Shown here piece after piece: positions 40,490 to 49,927 of a stretch of 64,000 nt of DNA; position 1 is the stretch's first letter; each line of letters opens with the position of its first letter. This DNA is from Holophagales bacterium. GTDB lineage: Bacteria; Acidobacteriota; Thermoanaerobaculia; Multivoradales; JAGPDF01. The notes under the pieces are model-generated. The model was not told where the DNA came from. It was given only the letters and a program-made list of their open reading frames with translations, and ran no database searches. The stretch spans positions 3,565,501 to 3,629,500 of the forward strand of contig CP064972.1 in assembly GCA_016699405.1 (NCBI GenBank), given 5' to 3'. A program made the position numbers and the translations under genes.

Positions 40490-43468
40490 CTACCAGGAGA
40501 CCTCGAACTCCCTCGGCCGTCCGTCCCGGTCGAGGTAGCGGAGATACCCTTCGCGTCGGCCGAAGAGGTAGAGGTCGCGGAGGATCTCGACGTCGTGTCG
40601 GCAGTACTCCTCGACGAGATCCATCCGCCCTTGCTTGACCCATTCGAGGCTCTGCAAGCCGTCGGCCGACTTGGCGGCGCCGAGCGTTTCGCGGGCGAGA
40701 TGGTCGAGCCCAAGACGGTGGCCGAGACGCTGAACCACCTCGTCCAACAGGTCCAGCGTCGGCAAGGTGCGGGCGTAGTCCTCTCCCGTGTAGCCGGAGA
40801 GAACCTGGTAGTCGAACCGCCGGATGTTGAAGCCGACCACCTGGGTGGCCGCGCGCAGGGTCGCCACCAGGGCTCCGACCTGCCCCTCGCGAAAGACCTC
40901 GAATCGACCCTCTTCGAGGTGGCACACGACGGCGACGGCAAGGCCCATCCGGTGCGCTTTGCCCCAGCCACCGACCTCCGCCGCCGAGCGCAGCGTCTCG
41001 ACATCGAAGAGCACGGTGCGGCGCTCTGCGAGGTCTCCGCGATCGGCCTCGCTTGCCGAATCCGCTCGAGTCGCCACTTCCGTCACACGGGGTGGGTCGA
41101 CCGCCGAAGTCCCCCGGGGCTCCGCCGGATCCGATCGTGCCGCCCTCGAGATCCCCTGCCCGGCCAAGCCGAGGTCGAAACGCACCTCGAGCGGCGCGGC
41201 TCTCTCTTCCCCCAGCCAGAAGTCGAGCGCCACCGAAGCACCTTGCTTGTCGAGCGGACGATTTCCGTTGCCGCACTTCGGCGACTGGACGCAGGCCGGG
41301 CAGCCTTCGTCGCACGGACAGCGCCCGAGCAGCTCGCGGACGCGGCCGAGGAGCTCGGGAAGGTCGGCGAAGCCGCGTTCGGCGAGCCCGACCCCTCCGG
41401 GATGCCCCTCGTAGACGAACACCGCGGCGCCGCCGATCTGCGGGTGAAACGGCGTCGAGATCCCCCCGAGATCGTTGCGATCACAGAGTGCCAGCAACGG
41501 GAGCAGCGAGATCGTCGCGTGCTCGGCGGCATGTAGCGCTCCGACGACGTGGCGCCCGGCTTCGCGCAGGCGGACTTCGAGCTCCGGCGGCGCGACCCAG
41601 AACAGGCCGTGCGGCTCGAACTCCACCGGCGGGAGCTCGAGCGGACACTGCTCGACGACCTCTTGCGTGAAGATCCGTTTCCGCTCGTAGCCGACGACTC
41701 TCTCGCGCACGCGCAGGCGGGCGAGCCATGCCTGCAGACCGCCCTGGTGCCGCGTGTCGAGCAGCTCGAGAATCTCCGTTTCCTTCTCCGAAAGCGCCGC
41801 GGTGTAGTGCTCGACCTCCACGCGCCGGACGACGACCGTCCGTTCGCCGATGCGCAGCTCGCTGACGGTCCACTGCCGTCCGCCGTGCAGATAGATCGCC
41901 CCGGGATGGCACTCGTGGAAGACTCGGACGCCGTCGATCGAACCGATGCGGCGACCGTCCGAGCCATCCACGATGGCGTAGCTTGCGCCGCTCCCGCGGA
42001 GATTGACCGCACGGTGCGGGGCTTTCCGGACCGCGACCAGCCCACCGCCCGCGGCGGCACGGAGGCGCTGCTCTCCCGCCAGACGGGTCAGCAGGGCCTG
42101 ATGACGGAACAGATACGGCTGTTCGCGCTCCGGCTCGAGCGGCATCTCGCCGGCAGCACAGAGCAGATGCGCACGGGCGACCGCCGAGTTGCCGGGATCG
42201 AGCACGATGCGCTCGCACGGCCGCTCGAGCAGGGCCTCCGGGTGGTCGAGCAGGTACTGGTCGAGCGCATCCGGCAGCGCGACGAGCGCGGTCAGCGACT
42301 CCCGGCTCGCCCTTCCCACCCGACCCGAGCGCTGCCAGGTCGCCATGACACTGCCGGGATAGCCGACGAGTATGCACGCATCGAGCCCGCCGATGTCGAT
42401 CCCGAGCTCGAGCGCCGAGGTCGCGATGACCCCCTGAAGCTCGCCGGAGAGCAGGGCCCCTTCGATCCGTCGCCGCTCCTCGGGAAGAAACCCCGCCCGG
42501 TAGCTCGAGACGCGACCCGCCAGATCTCGATCCTGTTGGCGAAGCCAGGTGTGCAGGAGCTCCGTGGCCCGTCGCGCCTTGGTGAAGACGATGACCCGCT
42601 GCTCCCGTCGAAGGAGCTCGACGAGGAGGGCGAGCGCCGCCGAGTACGGACTGCCGCTCGGTCGCATCAGCAGGATGTGGCGACCCGACCGCGGAGCGCC
42701 GGAGTGCTCGACCACCGCGAACGGCTCGCCGACCAACGACTCGGCGAATCGTCCCGGATCGCTGGCCGTCGCCGAGGCGGCGATCACGATCGGATCGCCG
42801 CCGAGGGCGCGAGAGAGCCGCAGCAGCCGGCGCAGGACGTGGTGGACGTGCGCACCGAACAGCCCGCGGTAGACGTGCAACTCGTCGACGACGATCCACT
42901 TCAGCTCGCGGAGAAAACCCTCCCACTTGCTCCACGAGGCGAGAATGCCGGCGTGGAGCATGTCGGGGTTGGTGATGAGCGCGCGCGGTGGTTGACGCCG
43001 TAACTTCGCACGCTCACCGGCAGGGGTGTCTCCGTCGTAGACCGCGCAGCTGACTTCCGCCGACAGACCGGCTGCACCCGCCAGGGTCTCGAGCTTGCTT
43101 CGCTGGTCCTGTCCGAGCGCCTTGAGGGGAAAGAGGAAGAGCGCTCGACCCGATCCGCCCGCCGCTCCCTCGAGCAGCAGAGGAAGCTGAAAGACCAGCG
43201 ACTTGCCCGACGCCGTCGGCGTCGCAATGAGAACGTGACGCCCCGCGGCGACCTGTTCGAGCGCGGCGACCTGGTGACTCCAGAGCGGGGAGATCCCCAG
43301 CCCGGAGAGGGCTCCGGCGATCGCCTCCGGGAGCCGCAGCGACAACTCGGCGGTCTCGGCCTCGTGCCCCGGAAGGAACGCCGCGTGGGCGACCTGCGGC
43401 CCCAGGCGGGGATGGCGCCGCAGCTCCTCGACCAGGGGGCCGAGCTCGGGGACCGGAAGACCCAGCAT
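40490..43468 (-). CDS. MrfA-type DEXH helicase fused to an MrfB/YprB-like RNase H-fold nuclease
   Basis: 992 residues. Superfamily 2 helicase core: Walker A TPTASGKS at 83-90, DELH at 195-198, SATASDPGRFAE, and motif VI around WQRSGRVGRASRES. Then a DUF1998/MZB zinc module with Cys717, 719, 723, 726 and 732 (CPCDEGCPACVQSPKC). These match B. subtilis MrfA, a repair helicase for mitomycin C crosslinks. Residues about 815-992 add a nuclease fold: FDVET (D822, E824), VVGFNIRRFDYQVL and YCRHDVEILRDLYLFG, the DEDD-type residues of the YprB/MrfB RNase H-like family. In Bacillus these are two proteins; here one. Starts six bases after the LOG-family gene stop. Confidence 0.88.
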   Translation of the reverse strand: MLGLPVPELGPLVEELRRHPRLGPQVAHAAFLPGHEAETAELSLRLPEAIAGALSGLGISPLWSHQVAALEQVAAGRHVLIATPTASGKSLVFQLPLLLEGAAGGSGRALFLFPLKALGQDQRSKLETLAGAAGLSAEVSCAVYDGDTPAGERAKLRRQPPRALITNPDMLHAGILASWSKWEGFLRELKWIVVDELHVYRGLFGAHVHHVLRRLLRLSRALGGDPIVIAASATASDPGRFAESLVGEPFAVVEHSGAPRSGRHILLMRPSGSPYSAALALLVELLRREQRVIVFTKARRATELLHTWLRQQDRDLAGRVSSYRAGFLPEERRRIEGALLSGELQGVIATSALELGIDIGGLDACILVGYPGSVMATWQRSGRVGRASRESLTALVALPDALDQYLLDHPEALLERPCERIVLDPGNSAVARAHLLCAAGEMPLEPEREQPYLFRHQALLTRLAGEQRLRAAAGGGLVAVRKAPHRAVNLRGSGASYAIVDGSDGRRIGSIDGVRVFHECHPGAIYLHGGRQWTVSELRIGERTVVVRRVEVEHYTAALSEKETEILELLDTRHQGGLQAWLARLRVRERVVGYERKRIFTQEVVEQCPLELPPVEFEPHGLFWVAPPELEVRLREAGRHVVGALHAAEHATISLLPLLALCDRNDLGGISTPFHPQIGGAAVFVYEGHPGGVGLAERGFADLPELLGRVRELLGRCPCDEGCPACVQSPKCGNGNRPLDKQGASVALDFWLGEERAAPLEVRFDLGLAGQGISRAARSDPAEPRGTSAVDPPRVTEVATRADSASEADRGDLAERRTVLFDVETLRSAAEVGGWGKAHRMGLAVAVVCHLEEGRFEVFREGQVGALVATLRAATQVVGFNIRRFDYQVLSGYTGEDYARTLPTLDLLDEVVQRLGHRLGLDHLARETLGAAKSADGLQSLEWVKQGRMDLVEEYCRHDVEILRDLYLFGRREGYLRYLDRDGRPREFEVSW

Positions 43469-43474
43469 GGTCGG

Positions 43475-44227
43475 TCAGCGCGCCAGACGCCGCGGGTTCC
43501 GCCGCCGCCGAGGTCGCCAGCGCAGGCCGAACTTCTCCTTCGCCGCGGCGAGCACCGTCGCCACCGCCTCTTCGGGCGAGTCGGTCACCGTGAAGAGATC
43601 GAGGTCATCCGGCGCGATCGTGCCGCGCTCGACCAGCGTGCCCCGCACGAACTCGAGAAGCGGCCGCCAGTACTCCTCACCCATGACGACCACCGGGAAG
43701 CCGCTGATCTTGCCCGTCTGGATCAGCGTCGCCGTCTCGAACGCCTCGTCCATCGTGCCGAAGCCTCCGGGCAACACGACGAAGGCGTACGAGTACTTCA
43801 CCAACATGACCTTCCGCACGAAGAAATAGCGGAAGTCGACAGAGAGGTCGACAAACGGGTTCGCCTGCTGCTCGTGCGGCAGCTCGATGTTGCACCCGAC
43901 CGAATAGCCCCCGGCCTCGTGCGCACCGCGATTGGCAGCTTCCATGATGCCGGGGCCGCCGCCGGTCATCACGGTGAAGCCGGCGCGCGCGAGTCGCGCC
44001 CCGAGATCTCGTGCCAGCTCGTAGTAGGGATGCCCTTCGCGGAACCGCGCGGAGCCGAAGACCGTCACGCAAGGGCCGAGATCGTGGAGACGCCAGAAGC
44101 CGCGCAGAAACTCGCGGACGATGCGCGAGAGTCGCGCGAGCTCGTGGCGATGCTTGGCGGACCCTTCGAGAAAGCGCCCTTCGTCTTGGTGGCGCGGGGT
44201 CGATTTCAGCGGCTCTGCCCCTCGCAC
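43475..44227 (-). CDS. LOG-family (TIGR00730) nucleotide phosphoribohydrolase-like protein
   Basis: 250 residues. Rossmann-like fold with GGGPGIMEAANR at 89-100 and PGGFGTMDE at 153-161, the two diagnostic motifs of the lysine-decarboxylase-like LOG family, whose characterised members cleave cytokinin or nucleoside monophosphates. The substrate here is unknown. The start is a GTG at 44227, six bases after a TAGAGT hexamer. An Arg-rich tail (RWRPRRRRNPRR) may bind nucleic acid. Operon with the downstream repair helicase, six bases apart. Confidence 0.9.
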   Translation of the reverse strand: MRGAEPLKSTPRHQDEGRFLEGSAKHRHELARLSRIVREFLRGFWRLHDLGPCVTVFGSARFREGHPYYELARDLGARLARAGFTVMTGGGPGIMEAANRGAHEAGGYSVGCNIELPHEQQANPFVDLSVDFRYFFVRKVMLVKYSYAFVVLPGGFGTMDEAFETATLIQTGKISGFPVVVMGEEYWRPLLEFVRGTLVERGTIAPDDLDLFTVTDSPEEAVATVLAAAKEKFGLRWRPRRRRNPRRLAR

Positions 44228-44239
44228 GGATCGACTCTA
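44228..44239 (-). promoter_or_regulatory. -10 element six bases before the LOG gene
   Basis: On the minus strand TAGAGT, then CGATCC, then GTG. No Shine-Dalgarno; -35 region weak. On the opposite strand TAGAAT at 44266-44271 may serve the next gene. Confidence 0.45.
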
Positions 44240-44335
44240 GCAGAGCCTCCAGGACCACCCCCGGGTTAGAATGGCGGCCTCGCCTTTCCCGGCCGCGTGC
44301 CCTGATCGCCGCGGCTCGCTCGCAGGAGGGACTTC

Positions 44336-45658
44336 ATGGCTCGCAGGAAGGTCGTCATCATGGGCGCCGCAGGGCGCGATTTCCATAACTTCAACTGTCT
44401 CTTCCGCAACGACCCCGACGTCGAGGTCGTCGCGTTCACCGCCACCCAGATCCCGGACATCGAGGGGCGGACCTATCCGGCGTCGCTCGCCGGGCGCTTC
44501 TATCCCGAAGGGATTCCGATCCAGGCGGAAGAGGATCTCGAGATTCTCGTCCGCCAACACGCCATCGACGAAGTCTGGTTCTCCTACTCCGACGTGGCCC
44601 ACACCTACGTGATGGACAAGGGCTCGCGGGTGATCGCCTGGGGCGCCCACTTCGGCATCTGCTCGGCGACACGGACGATGCTCCCCTCGACGAAACCGGT
44701 GATCGCCGTCACGGCCGTCCGCACTGGCGTTGGCAAGTCGCAGACGACCCGATTCCTCTCCCGCATCCTCAAGTCGCTCGACCTCAAGGTCGTCGCCGTC
44801 CGCCACCCGATGCCCTACGGCGACCTCGAGCGCCAGACCTGCCAGCGCTTCGCCACCTACGAGGACCTCGACCGCCAGGAGTGCACGATCGAGGAGCGCG
44901 AGGAGTACGAGCCGCACATCGACAACGGCTTCGTGGTCTACGCCGGCGTCGACTACGAGCAGATCCTGCGCGCCGCCGAAGAGGAAGCCGACGTCATCCT
45001 CTGGGACGGCGGCAACAACGACACACCGTTCTACAAGCCCGACCTCCACATCACCCTGCTCGATCCGCATCGCGCCGGCCACGAGCTTCGCTACTACCCG
45101 GGCGAAACGAACGTGGTGATGTCCGACCTCTTGATCGTCAACAAGGTCAACACGGCCGAACCGGACAAGGTTGCCGAGGTCGAGGCGAACTGCCGGGCGC
45201 TCAACCCACGCGCCCGCATCCTCCGCTGCGATTCGCGGATCGCCATCTCCGACGCGGCCCTCGTCGCCGGGAAGCGGGCCCTCGTCGTCGAGGACGGCCC
45301 GACGCTGACGCACGGCGGGATGAGCGTCGGCGCCGGGTGGTTCGCCGCCAGGGATGCGGGAGCGGCGGAGATCGTCGATCCGCGGCCCTATGCCGTCGGT
45401 TCGATCGCCGAAACCTATGCCAAGTACCCGAACGCCGCCGGGATCCTGCCGGCGATGGGCTATGGCGACGAGCAGATCCGCGACCTCGCAGCGACGATCG
45501 AGGCGACACCGGCCGATGTCGTCGTCGAAGGCACGCCGATCGAGCTCTCTCGGATCATGTCGATCTCGAAGCCGGTGGCCAAGGTCACCTACGAGCTCGA
45601 AGAGCTCGAGCCGGGCGTGCTCGAGGCCGAAGTCCGGCGGGTTCTCGGTCGGGGCTGA
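44336..45658 (+). CDS. Cyclic 2,3-diphosphoglycerate synthetase family GTP/ATP-binding protein
   Basis: 440 residues. Starts RRKVVIMGAAGRDFHNFN, has a second P-loop VRTGVGKSQTTRF at 128-140, VILWDGGNNDTPFYKPD and a conserved C-terminal half (NAAGILPAMGYGDEQI). This matches the family of methanogen cyclic-2,3-bisphosphoglycerate synthetase, whose bacterial members are common but mostly uncharacterised. Strong CAGGAGGG Shine-Dalgarno. Reaction in this organism unproven: it may make cyclic DPG or act as a GTPase. Stands alone between a LOG gene and the tricorn protease. Confidence 0.85.
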   Translation: MARRKVVIMGAAGRDFHNFNCLFRNDPDVEVVAFTATQIPDIEGRTYPASLAGRFYPEGIPIQAEEDLEILVRQHAIDEVWFSYSDVAHTYVMDKGSRVIAWGAHFGICSATRTMLPSTKPVIAVTAVRTGVGKSQTTRFLSRILKSLDLKVVAVRHPMPYGDLERQTCQRFATYEDLDRQECTIEEREEYEPHIDNGFVVYAGVDYEQILRAAEEEADVILWDGGNNDTPFYKPDLHITLLDPHRAGHELRYYPGETNVVMSDLLIVNKVNTAEPDKVAEVEANCRALNPRARILRCDSRIAISDAALVAGKRALVVEDGPTLTHGGMSVGAGWFAARDAGAAEIVDPRPYAVGSIAETYAKYPNAAGILPAMGYGDEQIRDLAATIEATPADVVVEGTPIELSRIMSISKPVAKVTYELEELEPGVLEAEVRRVLGRG

Positions 45659-45698
45659 GGCTCGACTCGCAACTTCCCGTCGATTGCTGCGTTTGCAT

Positions 45699-45737
45699 GG
45701 GGAGGGGATCGCTCGCCCGCGGGCGGGCCCCCTCCCC
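45699..45737 (+). terminator. Hairpin between the diphosphoglycerate synthetase and tricorn genes
   Basis: GGGGAGGGG at 45699-45707 pairs with CCCCTCCCC at 45729-45737; a GCCCGCGGGC palindrome lies in the loop. No T-run. It ends about 10 bases before the AGGAGG Shine-Dalgarno of the next gene, so it could be terminator or 5'-UTR attenuator. Confidence 0.5.
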
Positions 45738-45757
45738 TGCCATCTCAAGGAGGCTCC

Positions 45758-48700
45758 ATGTTCCGAACCCGACGGGCGCATGCGCTCGCCGCCGCGCTGG
45801 TCCTCGTCACCGCCGCAGCGGCAATGGCCGAGATTCCGGCGACGAGCTCGGCACCCACCAAGCTGCTTCGCTTTCCCGATGTTCACGGTGATCGCGTCGT
45901 CTTCTCCTACGCTGGGGACCTCTGGACCGCGTCGACCTCGGGAGGACTGGCCGAGCGTCTGACCGCCCATCCCGGCCTCGAGCTCTTCGGCAAGTTCTCT
46001 CCCGACGGCCGATGGATCGCCTTCACGGGCCAGTACGACGGCGACGAGCAGGTCTACGTGATTCCCTCGTCGGGGGGAGAGCCGCGCCAGCTGACCTTCT
46101 ACCCGGCCCACGGCCCGCTCACCCCGCGGTGGGGCTACGACAACCAGGTGTACGGCTGGAGCCCGGACGGGACGAAGATCCTCTTCCGCTCGTTGCGGGA
46201 CGCCGACGGCGGCCGCACCGAAACGGCTCTCTACACCGTCGAGCTGACCGGCGGACTCGCCGAGAAGCTCCCGATGCCGACCTCCGGGGCCGGCGACTTC
46301 TCGCCGGATGGCAAGCGCCTCGTGTACTCGCCGCTCTTTCGTGACTTCCGCACCTGGAAGCGCTACGAAGGCGGCTGGGCGCAGGATCTCTATCTTTTCG
46401 ATCTGACGAGCCACGCCGTCGAACCGGTCGCCCACAGCGTGCGCACGGAACGCGACCCGATGTGGCTCGGCGATGCCATCTACTTCGTTTCCGACCGCGA
46501 CGGCGTCCTGAACCTCTACCGTTTCGACCTCGGCAGGAAGTCCGTCGAGCAGATGACCCACGAAGCCGTCTGGGACGTTCGCTGGGCGAGCTCGGACAAT
46601 CGAGCGCAGATCGTCTACGAGATCGACGGCGAGCTGGCGCTCTTCGACGCGACAACCCGCGCCTCCCGTCGGCTGTCGATCTCGGTGCCCGACGACGGCG
46701 TGAACCGGCGGCCGTCCCGCATCTCGGCTGCCCGGCAGATCGAGGACTTCGAGCTGTCTCCCAAGGGCGAGCGGGCGCTCTTCGTGGCCCGCGGCGACGT
46801 CTTCACGGCACCGATCGAGAAGGGCCCCACCCGGAACCTGACCGCGAGCTCCCGGGCCCACGACAAGCACGCCCGCTGGTCACCCGATGGCCGCCGGATC
46901 GCCTTCGTCTCGGACCGCTCGGGCGAGGATCAGGTCTACCTGATCGACCAGGATGGCAGCCATCCCGCCGAGCCCTTGACGGATCGCTTCGCGGCCATGC
47001 TGTACGCCCCCGCCTGGTCACCGGACGGCAAGCGGCTCGCCCTTTCCGACAAGGACGGGAAGGTCTGGGTCGTCTCCCTGGACGACAAGAAGGCCGTGGA
47101 GATTGCCGACGACCGTTTCGGTCCGGTCTCCGACTACACCTGGTCGCCTGGCGGATCTCACCTCGCCTACTCGCTCGCCGAGGCCAACGGCACCCGGTCG
47201 CTGTGGATCTGGACGGTTGCCGAGGACAGGGCGCGCCAGGTGACCGGCGAGATGTTCAACGAGTACCAGCCGGCCTGGGATCCCCAAGGCAAGTACCTCT
47301 ACTTCCTCTCCGAGCGCGAGTTCGCACCGCAGATCTCCGATCTCGAATGGAACTATGCCGGCAACCGGCGGACCGGCGTCTTTGCGCTCGCCCTGCGGCG
47401 GGACGTCGGTCATCCATTCCCTGCCGAAAGCGACGAGATCAAGCTCGACGACCCCATCAAGGCCGACACCGGCAGGAAGACGGAAGGGGACACCACCTCG
47501 ACGCGCAAGTCGCCGGCGACGTCGGAGAGCAAGCCGGCCGAACCGTTGCGAATCGACTGGGAGGGTCTCGCCTCGCGCGTGGTGCGCGTTCCGATCGACG
47601 CGGACAATCTCGACGGCCTGGTCGCCACCACCGACGCACTGCTCTTCGCCACCTCGGGAGCGCCCTTCTACGGCCGCGACAGCTACGAGAAGACGAAGCT
47701 GCGGATCTTCGACCTCAAGAAGCGCGAGACTAGCGTTCTCGCCGACGACATCCAGGGATACGTCCTCTCGCGTGACGGCTCGAAGGTCCTGGTGCGTCAA
47801 GGAGCCAGTTTCAGCCTGATGGACGCGACGCCGAAGAGTGTCGACCGCAAATCGGTGTCGACCTCCGGGCTGGTGGTCGATCGGGTCCCGAGCGAGGAGT
47901 GGGCCGAAATCTTCGACGAGGTCTGGCGGCGCTATCGCGATTTCTTCTACGTGCGCAACATGCACGGCTACGACTGGAAGGCGATCGGCGATCGCTACCG
48001 CCGGTGGCTCCCGCACGTCGGTCATCGTTCGGATCTCAACTACGTCCTGGGGGAGATGGTCGCCGAGCTCAACATCGGCCACGCCTACATCGAAGGCGGA
48101 GACTTCTCCATCCCGGAACGACCCAAGGTCGGCCTGCCGGGTGCCCGCTTCGAGCTCGACCGCGCCGCCGGCCGCTACCGCATCTCCAGGATCATGGAAG
48201 GGAACAACGAGGAGGCGCGATACCGCGCGCCGCTCACCGAAGTCGGCGTGAACGTCAGCGTCGGCGATTTCGTCCTGGCCATCGACGGCGTCGATTTGAA
48301 AGCCACCGACGATCCCTACCGCCTGCTGCGCTACAAGACCGACCCGGTGACCTTGACGGTCAACAACCGGCCCGTCGCCGACGGAGCGCGACAGGTCACC
48401 TATCGGCCGATCACCGACGAGAGCGACCTGCTCTACTACGGATGGGTCGCGGCGAGCCGCGCGCGCGTCGACCAGGCGACCGGCGGGCGCGTCGGCTACC
48501 TCCACCTTCCGGACATGGGGGCAGCGGGCGCCTACGAGTTCGTGAAGTGGTTCTACCCGCAGATCCGCAAGGAGGGTCTCGTCGTCGACGTGCGTTCCAA
48601 CGGCGGAGGGAATATCTCTCAGTGGATCATCGAGCGGCTCGACACGAAGCTGCTCGGCACGCGCTTCGGCTACACCGGGGACCAGCCGGCAACCTACCCT

Positions 48701-49093
48701 TACACCGTCTTCTACGGGCATCTGGCCTGCCTGCTCAACGAGACGTCGGCTTCCGACGGCGACATCTTCCCCTACCGATTCCGCAAGGCCGGCCTCGGCC
48801 CGTTGATCGGCAAGCGATCCTGGGGCGGCGTCGTCGGAATCAGCGGGACGGGCCCGCTTCTGGACGGCGGCACCGTCTTCGTGCCACAGCAGGGGACGAA
48901 CGACGTCGATGGGAGCTGGGCGATCGAAGGTCATGGCGTCGACCCGGACATCGAGGTCGAGAACGATCCGGCGTCGGTGATCGCCGGTCAGGATCCTCAA
49001 CTCGAGCGGGCGATCGCGGAGGTGCTCCGCGCGATGGCAGAGGATCCCCGCAAGCTCCCCTCCCGGCCCGCAGACCCGGTGAAGACCCACTGA
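45758..49093 (+). CDS. Exported tricorn-type serine protease
   Basis: 1111 residues with an N-terminal signal peptide (HALAAALVLVTAAAAMA). Residues about 30-560 are WD/beta-propeller-like blades of TolB/tricorn kind (repeated FSPDGRWIAF, WSPDGRRIAF, WSPDGKRLAL). A helical linker and a PDZ-like segment follow, then an S41 peptidase domain. By alignment with Thermoplasma tricorn the catalytic residues would be H775 (LNIGHAYIEG), S999 (TSASDGDIF) and E1057 (WAIEGHGVDPDIEV). Degrades peptides, probably in the periplasm. AGGAGG ribosome site. Terminator follows. Confidence 0.93.
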   Translation: MFRTRRAHALAAALVLVTAAAAMAEIPATSSAPTKLLRFPDVHGDRVVFSYAGDLWTASTSGGLAERLTAHPGLELFGKFSPDGRWIAFTGQYDGDEQVYVIPSSGGEPRQLTFYPAHGPLTPRWGYDNQVYGWSPDGTKILFRSLRDADGGRTETALYTVELTGGLAEKLPMPTSGAGDFSPDGKRLVYSPLFRDFRTWKRYEGGWAQDLYLFDLTSHAVEPVAHSVRTERDPMWLGDAIYFVSDRDGVLNLYRFDLGRKSVEQMTHEAVWDVRWASSDNRAQIVYEIDGELALFDATTRASRRLSISVPDDGVNRRPSRISAARQIEDFELSPKGERALFVARGDVFTAPIEKGPTRNLTASSRAHDKHARWSPDGRRIAFVSDRSGEDQVYLIDQDGSHPAEPLTDRFAAMLYAPAWSPDGKRLALSDKDGKVWVVSLDDKKAVEIADDRFGPVSDYTWSPGGSHLAYSLAEANGTRSLWIWTVAEDRARQVTGEMFNEYQPAWDPQGKYLYFLSEREFAPQISDLEWNYAGNRRTGVFALALRRDVGHPFPAESDEIKLDDPIKADTGRKTEGDTTSTRKSPATSESKPAEPLRIDWEGLASRVVRVPIDADNLDGLVATTDALLFATSGAPFYGRDSYEKTKLRIFDLKKRETSVLADDIQGYVLSRDGSKVLVRQGASFSLMDATPKSVDRKSVSTSGLVVDRVPSEEWAEIFDEVWRRYRDFFYVRNMHGYDWKAIGDRYRRWLPHVGHRSDLNYVLGEMVAELNIGHAYIEGGDFSIPERPKVGLPGARFELDRAAGRYRISRIMEGNNEEARYRAPLTEVGVNVSVGDFVLAIDGVDLKATDDPYRLLRYKTDPVTLTVNNRPVADGARQVTYRPITDESDLLYYGWVAASRARVDQATGGRVGYLHLPDMGAAGAYEFVKWFYPQIRKEGLVVDVRSNGGGNISQWIIERLDTKLLGTRFGYTGDQPATYPYTVFYGHLACLLNETSASDGDIFPYRFRKAGLGPLIGKRSWGGVVGISGTGPLLDGGTVFVPQQGTNDVDGSWAIEGHGVDPDIEVENDPASVIAGQDPQLERAIAEVLRAMAEDPRKLPSRPADPVKTH

Positions 49094-49118
49094 CGAGGCA
49101 CTCGACCCGGACAGGCCA

Positions 49119-49148
49119 CGGGTGCGCCGGCGAGGTCCGGCGCACCCG
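49119..49148 (+). terminator. Terminator after the tricorn gene
   Basis: Perfect 12-bp stem CGGGTGCGCCGG / CCGGCGCACCCG (49119-49130 with 49137-49148), six-base loop, no T-run. The following -10 box at 49163 lies close behind. Confidence 0.6.
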
Positions 49149-49162
49149 CGCAGTTCCAGGGC

Positions 49163-49176
49163 TAGAATCTTCCGCC
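49163..49176 (+). promoter_or_regulatory. -10 element before the CusF-like gene
   Basis: TAGAAT at 49163-49168, then eight bases and ATG; no Shine-Dalgarno. The -35 position falls in the terminator hairpin and is poor. Confidence 0.4.
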
Positions 49177-49605
49177 ATGAGATCCAAGGCCGCCGCCCAC
49201 CGACTCTTCCGCCACGCCGTCGTCGCGATGTTCCCCTTCGCCCTCCTCCTCGGCTGCGGAACGAAGGCCGAACCCGCGAAGACCGTGCCGGATCAGCGTT
49301 ATGAAGTCCGGGGCGAGATCGTGCGCCTGCCTGAAGGCGGAGCGACATCTGCCGAGATCTGGATCCGCCACGAGGCGATTCCGGACTTTGCCACGGAAGA
49401 GGGGAAGAGGGTCGGAATGGACTCGATGACCATGCCGTTTGCTCTGTCCCCAGGTCTCTCGCTCGACGGGATCACGGTCGGCGACAAGGTCGCGTTCACC
49501 TTGGAGATTCGGTGGGCCGATCGCGCCGCTCCGGCGAGGATCTCCCGACTGATCGAGCTTCCCGCGGAGACGGTGCTGAGCCTCGAGACGCGCCAGGGGC
49601 AGTGA
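49177..49605 (+). CDS. CusF-like copper-binding lipoprotein
   Basis: 142 residues. Lipobox LLLGC in FALLLGCGTKAE marks a lipoprotein. The mature domain reads YEVRGEIVRLPEGG, WIRHEAIPDFATEEG, MDSMTMPFAL and GDKVAFTLEIRW, the small beta barrel of the CusF/copper-binding family, where a His and the Met pair in the MTMPF loop hold Cu(I). Full-length homologues sit with CusAB or SCO proteins; none is seen here. The 322 bases after it (49606-49927) hold no gene that I can support. Confidence 0.8.
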   Translation: MRSKAAAHRLFRHAVVAMFPFALLLGCGTKAEPAKTVPDQRYEVRGEIVRLPEGGATSAEIWIRHEAIPDFATEEGKRVGMDSMTMPFALSPGLSLDGITVGDKVAFTLEIRWADRAAPARISRLIELPAETVLSLETRQGQ

Positions 49606-49927
49606 CCGCAGCGGCCCCGTTCGATCCGGCGAATCGAGCGCAACCCACCGAGCAGATTCACCTTTCGCGCGAGACGCTCGTCCAACCCGTCGCCCTTCCC
49701 GTTCGCGCGACCTGAGGATCTTCAGATCCGCAGGAGTGCTCCACGTCAACCCGACTTCCAGAGTCGGCTCACCGTCTCCCCGCTGCGACGGGACTCGGTC
49801 CATCGTTCGCGCTGTCCCATTGCGCTGAGGATCGTCGTTTCTCTAAGATGGAAACGCTCCAAGTCCGACAAGGTTGACGAACTCGGCGGTCGCTGCTGCG
49901 GCCCGTCCGAAGACCACGGAGGTGCCC

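Noticed and set aside
49606..49927. Small gene in the 322-base gap before the surface protein
   Set aside because: The only open frames lack a ribosome site and continue as shadows of the flanking genes; only weak 5-6 bp hairpins are visible.
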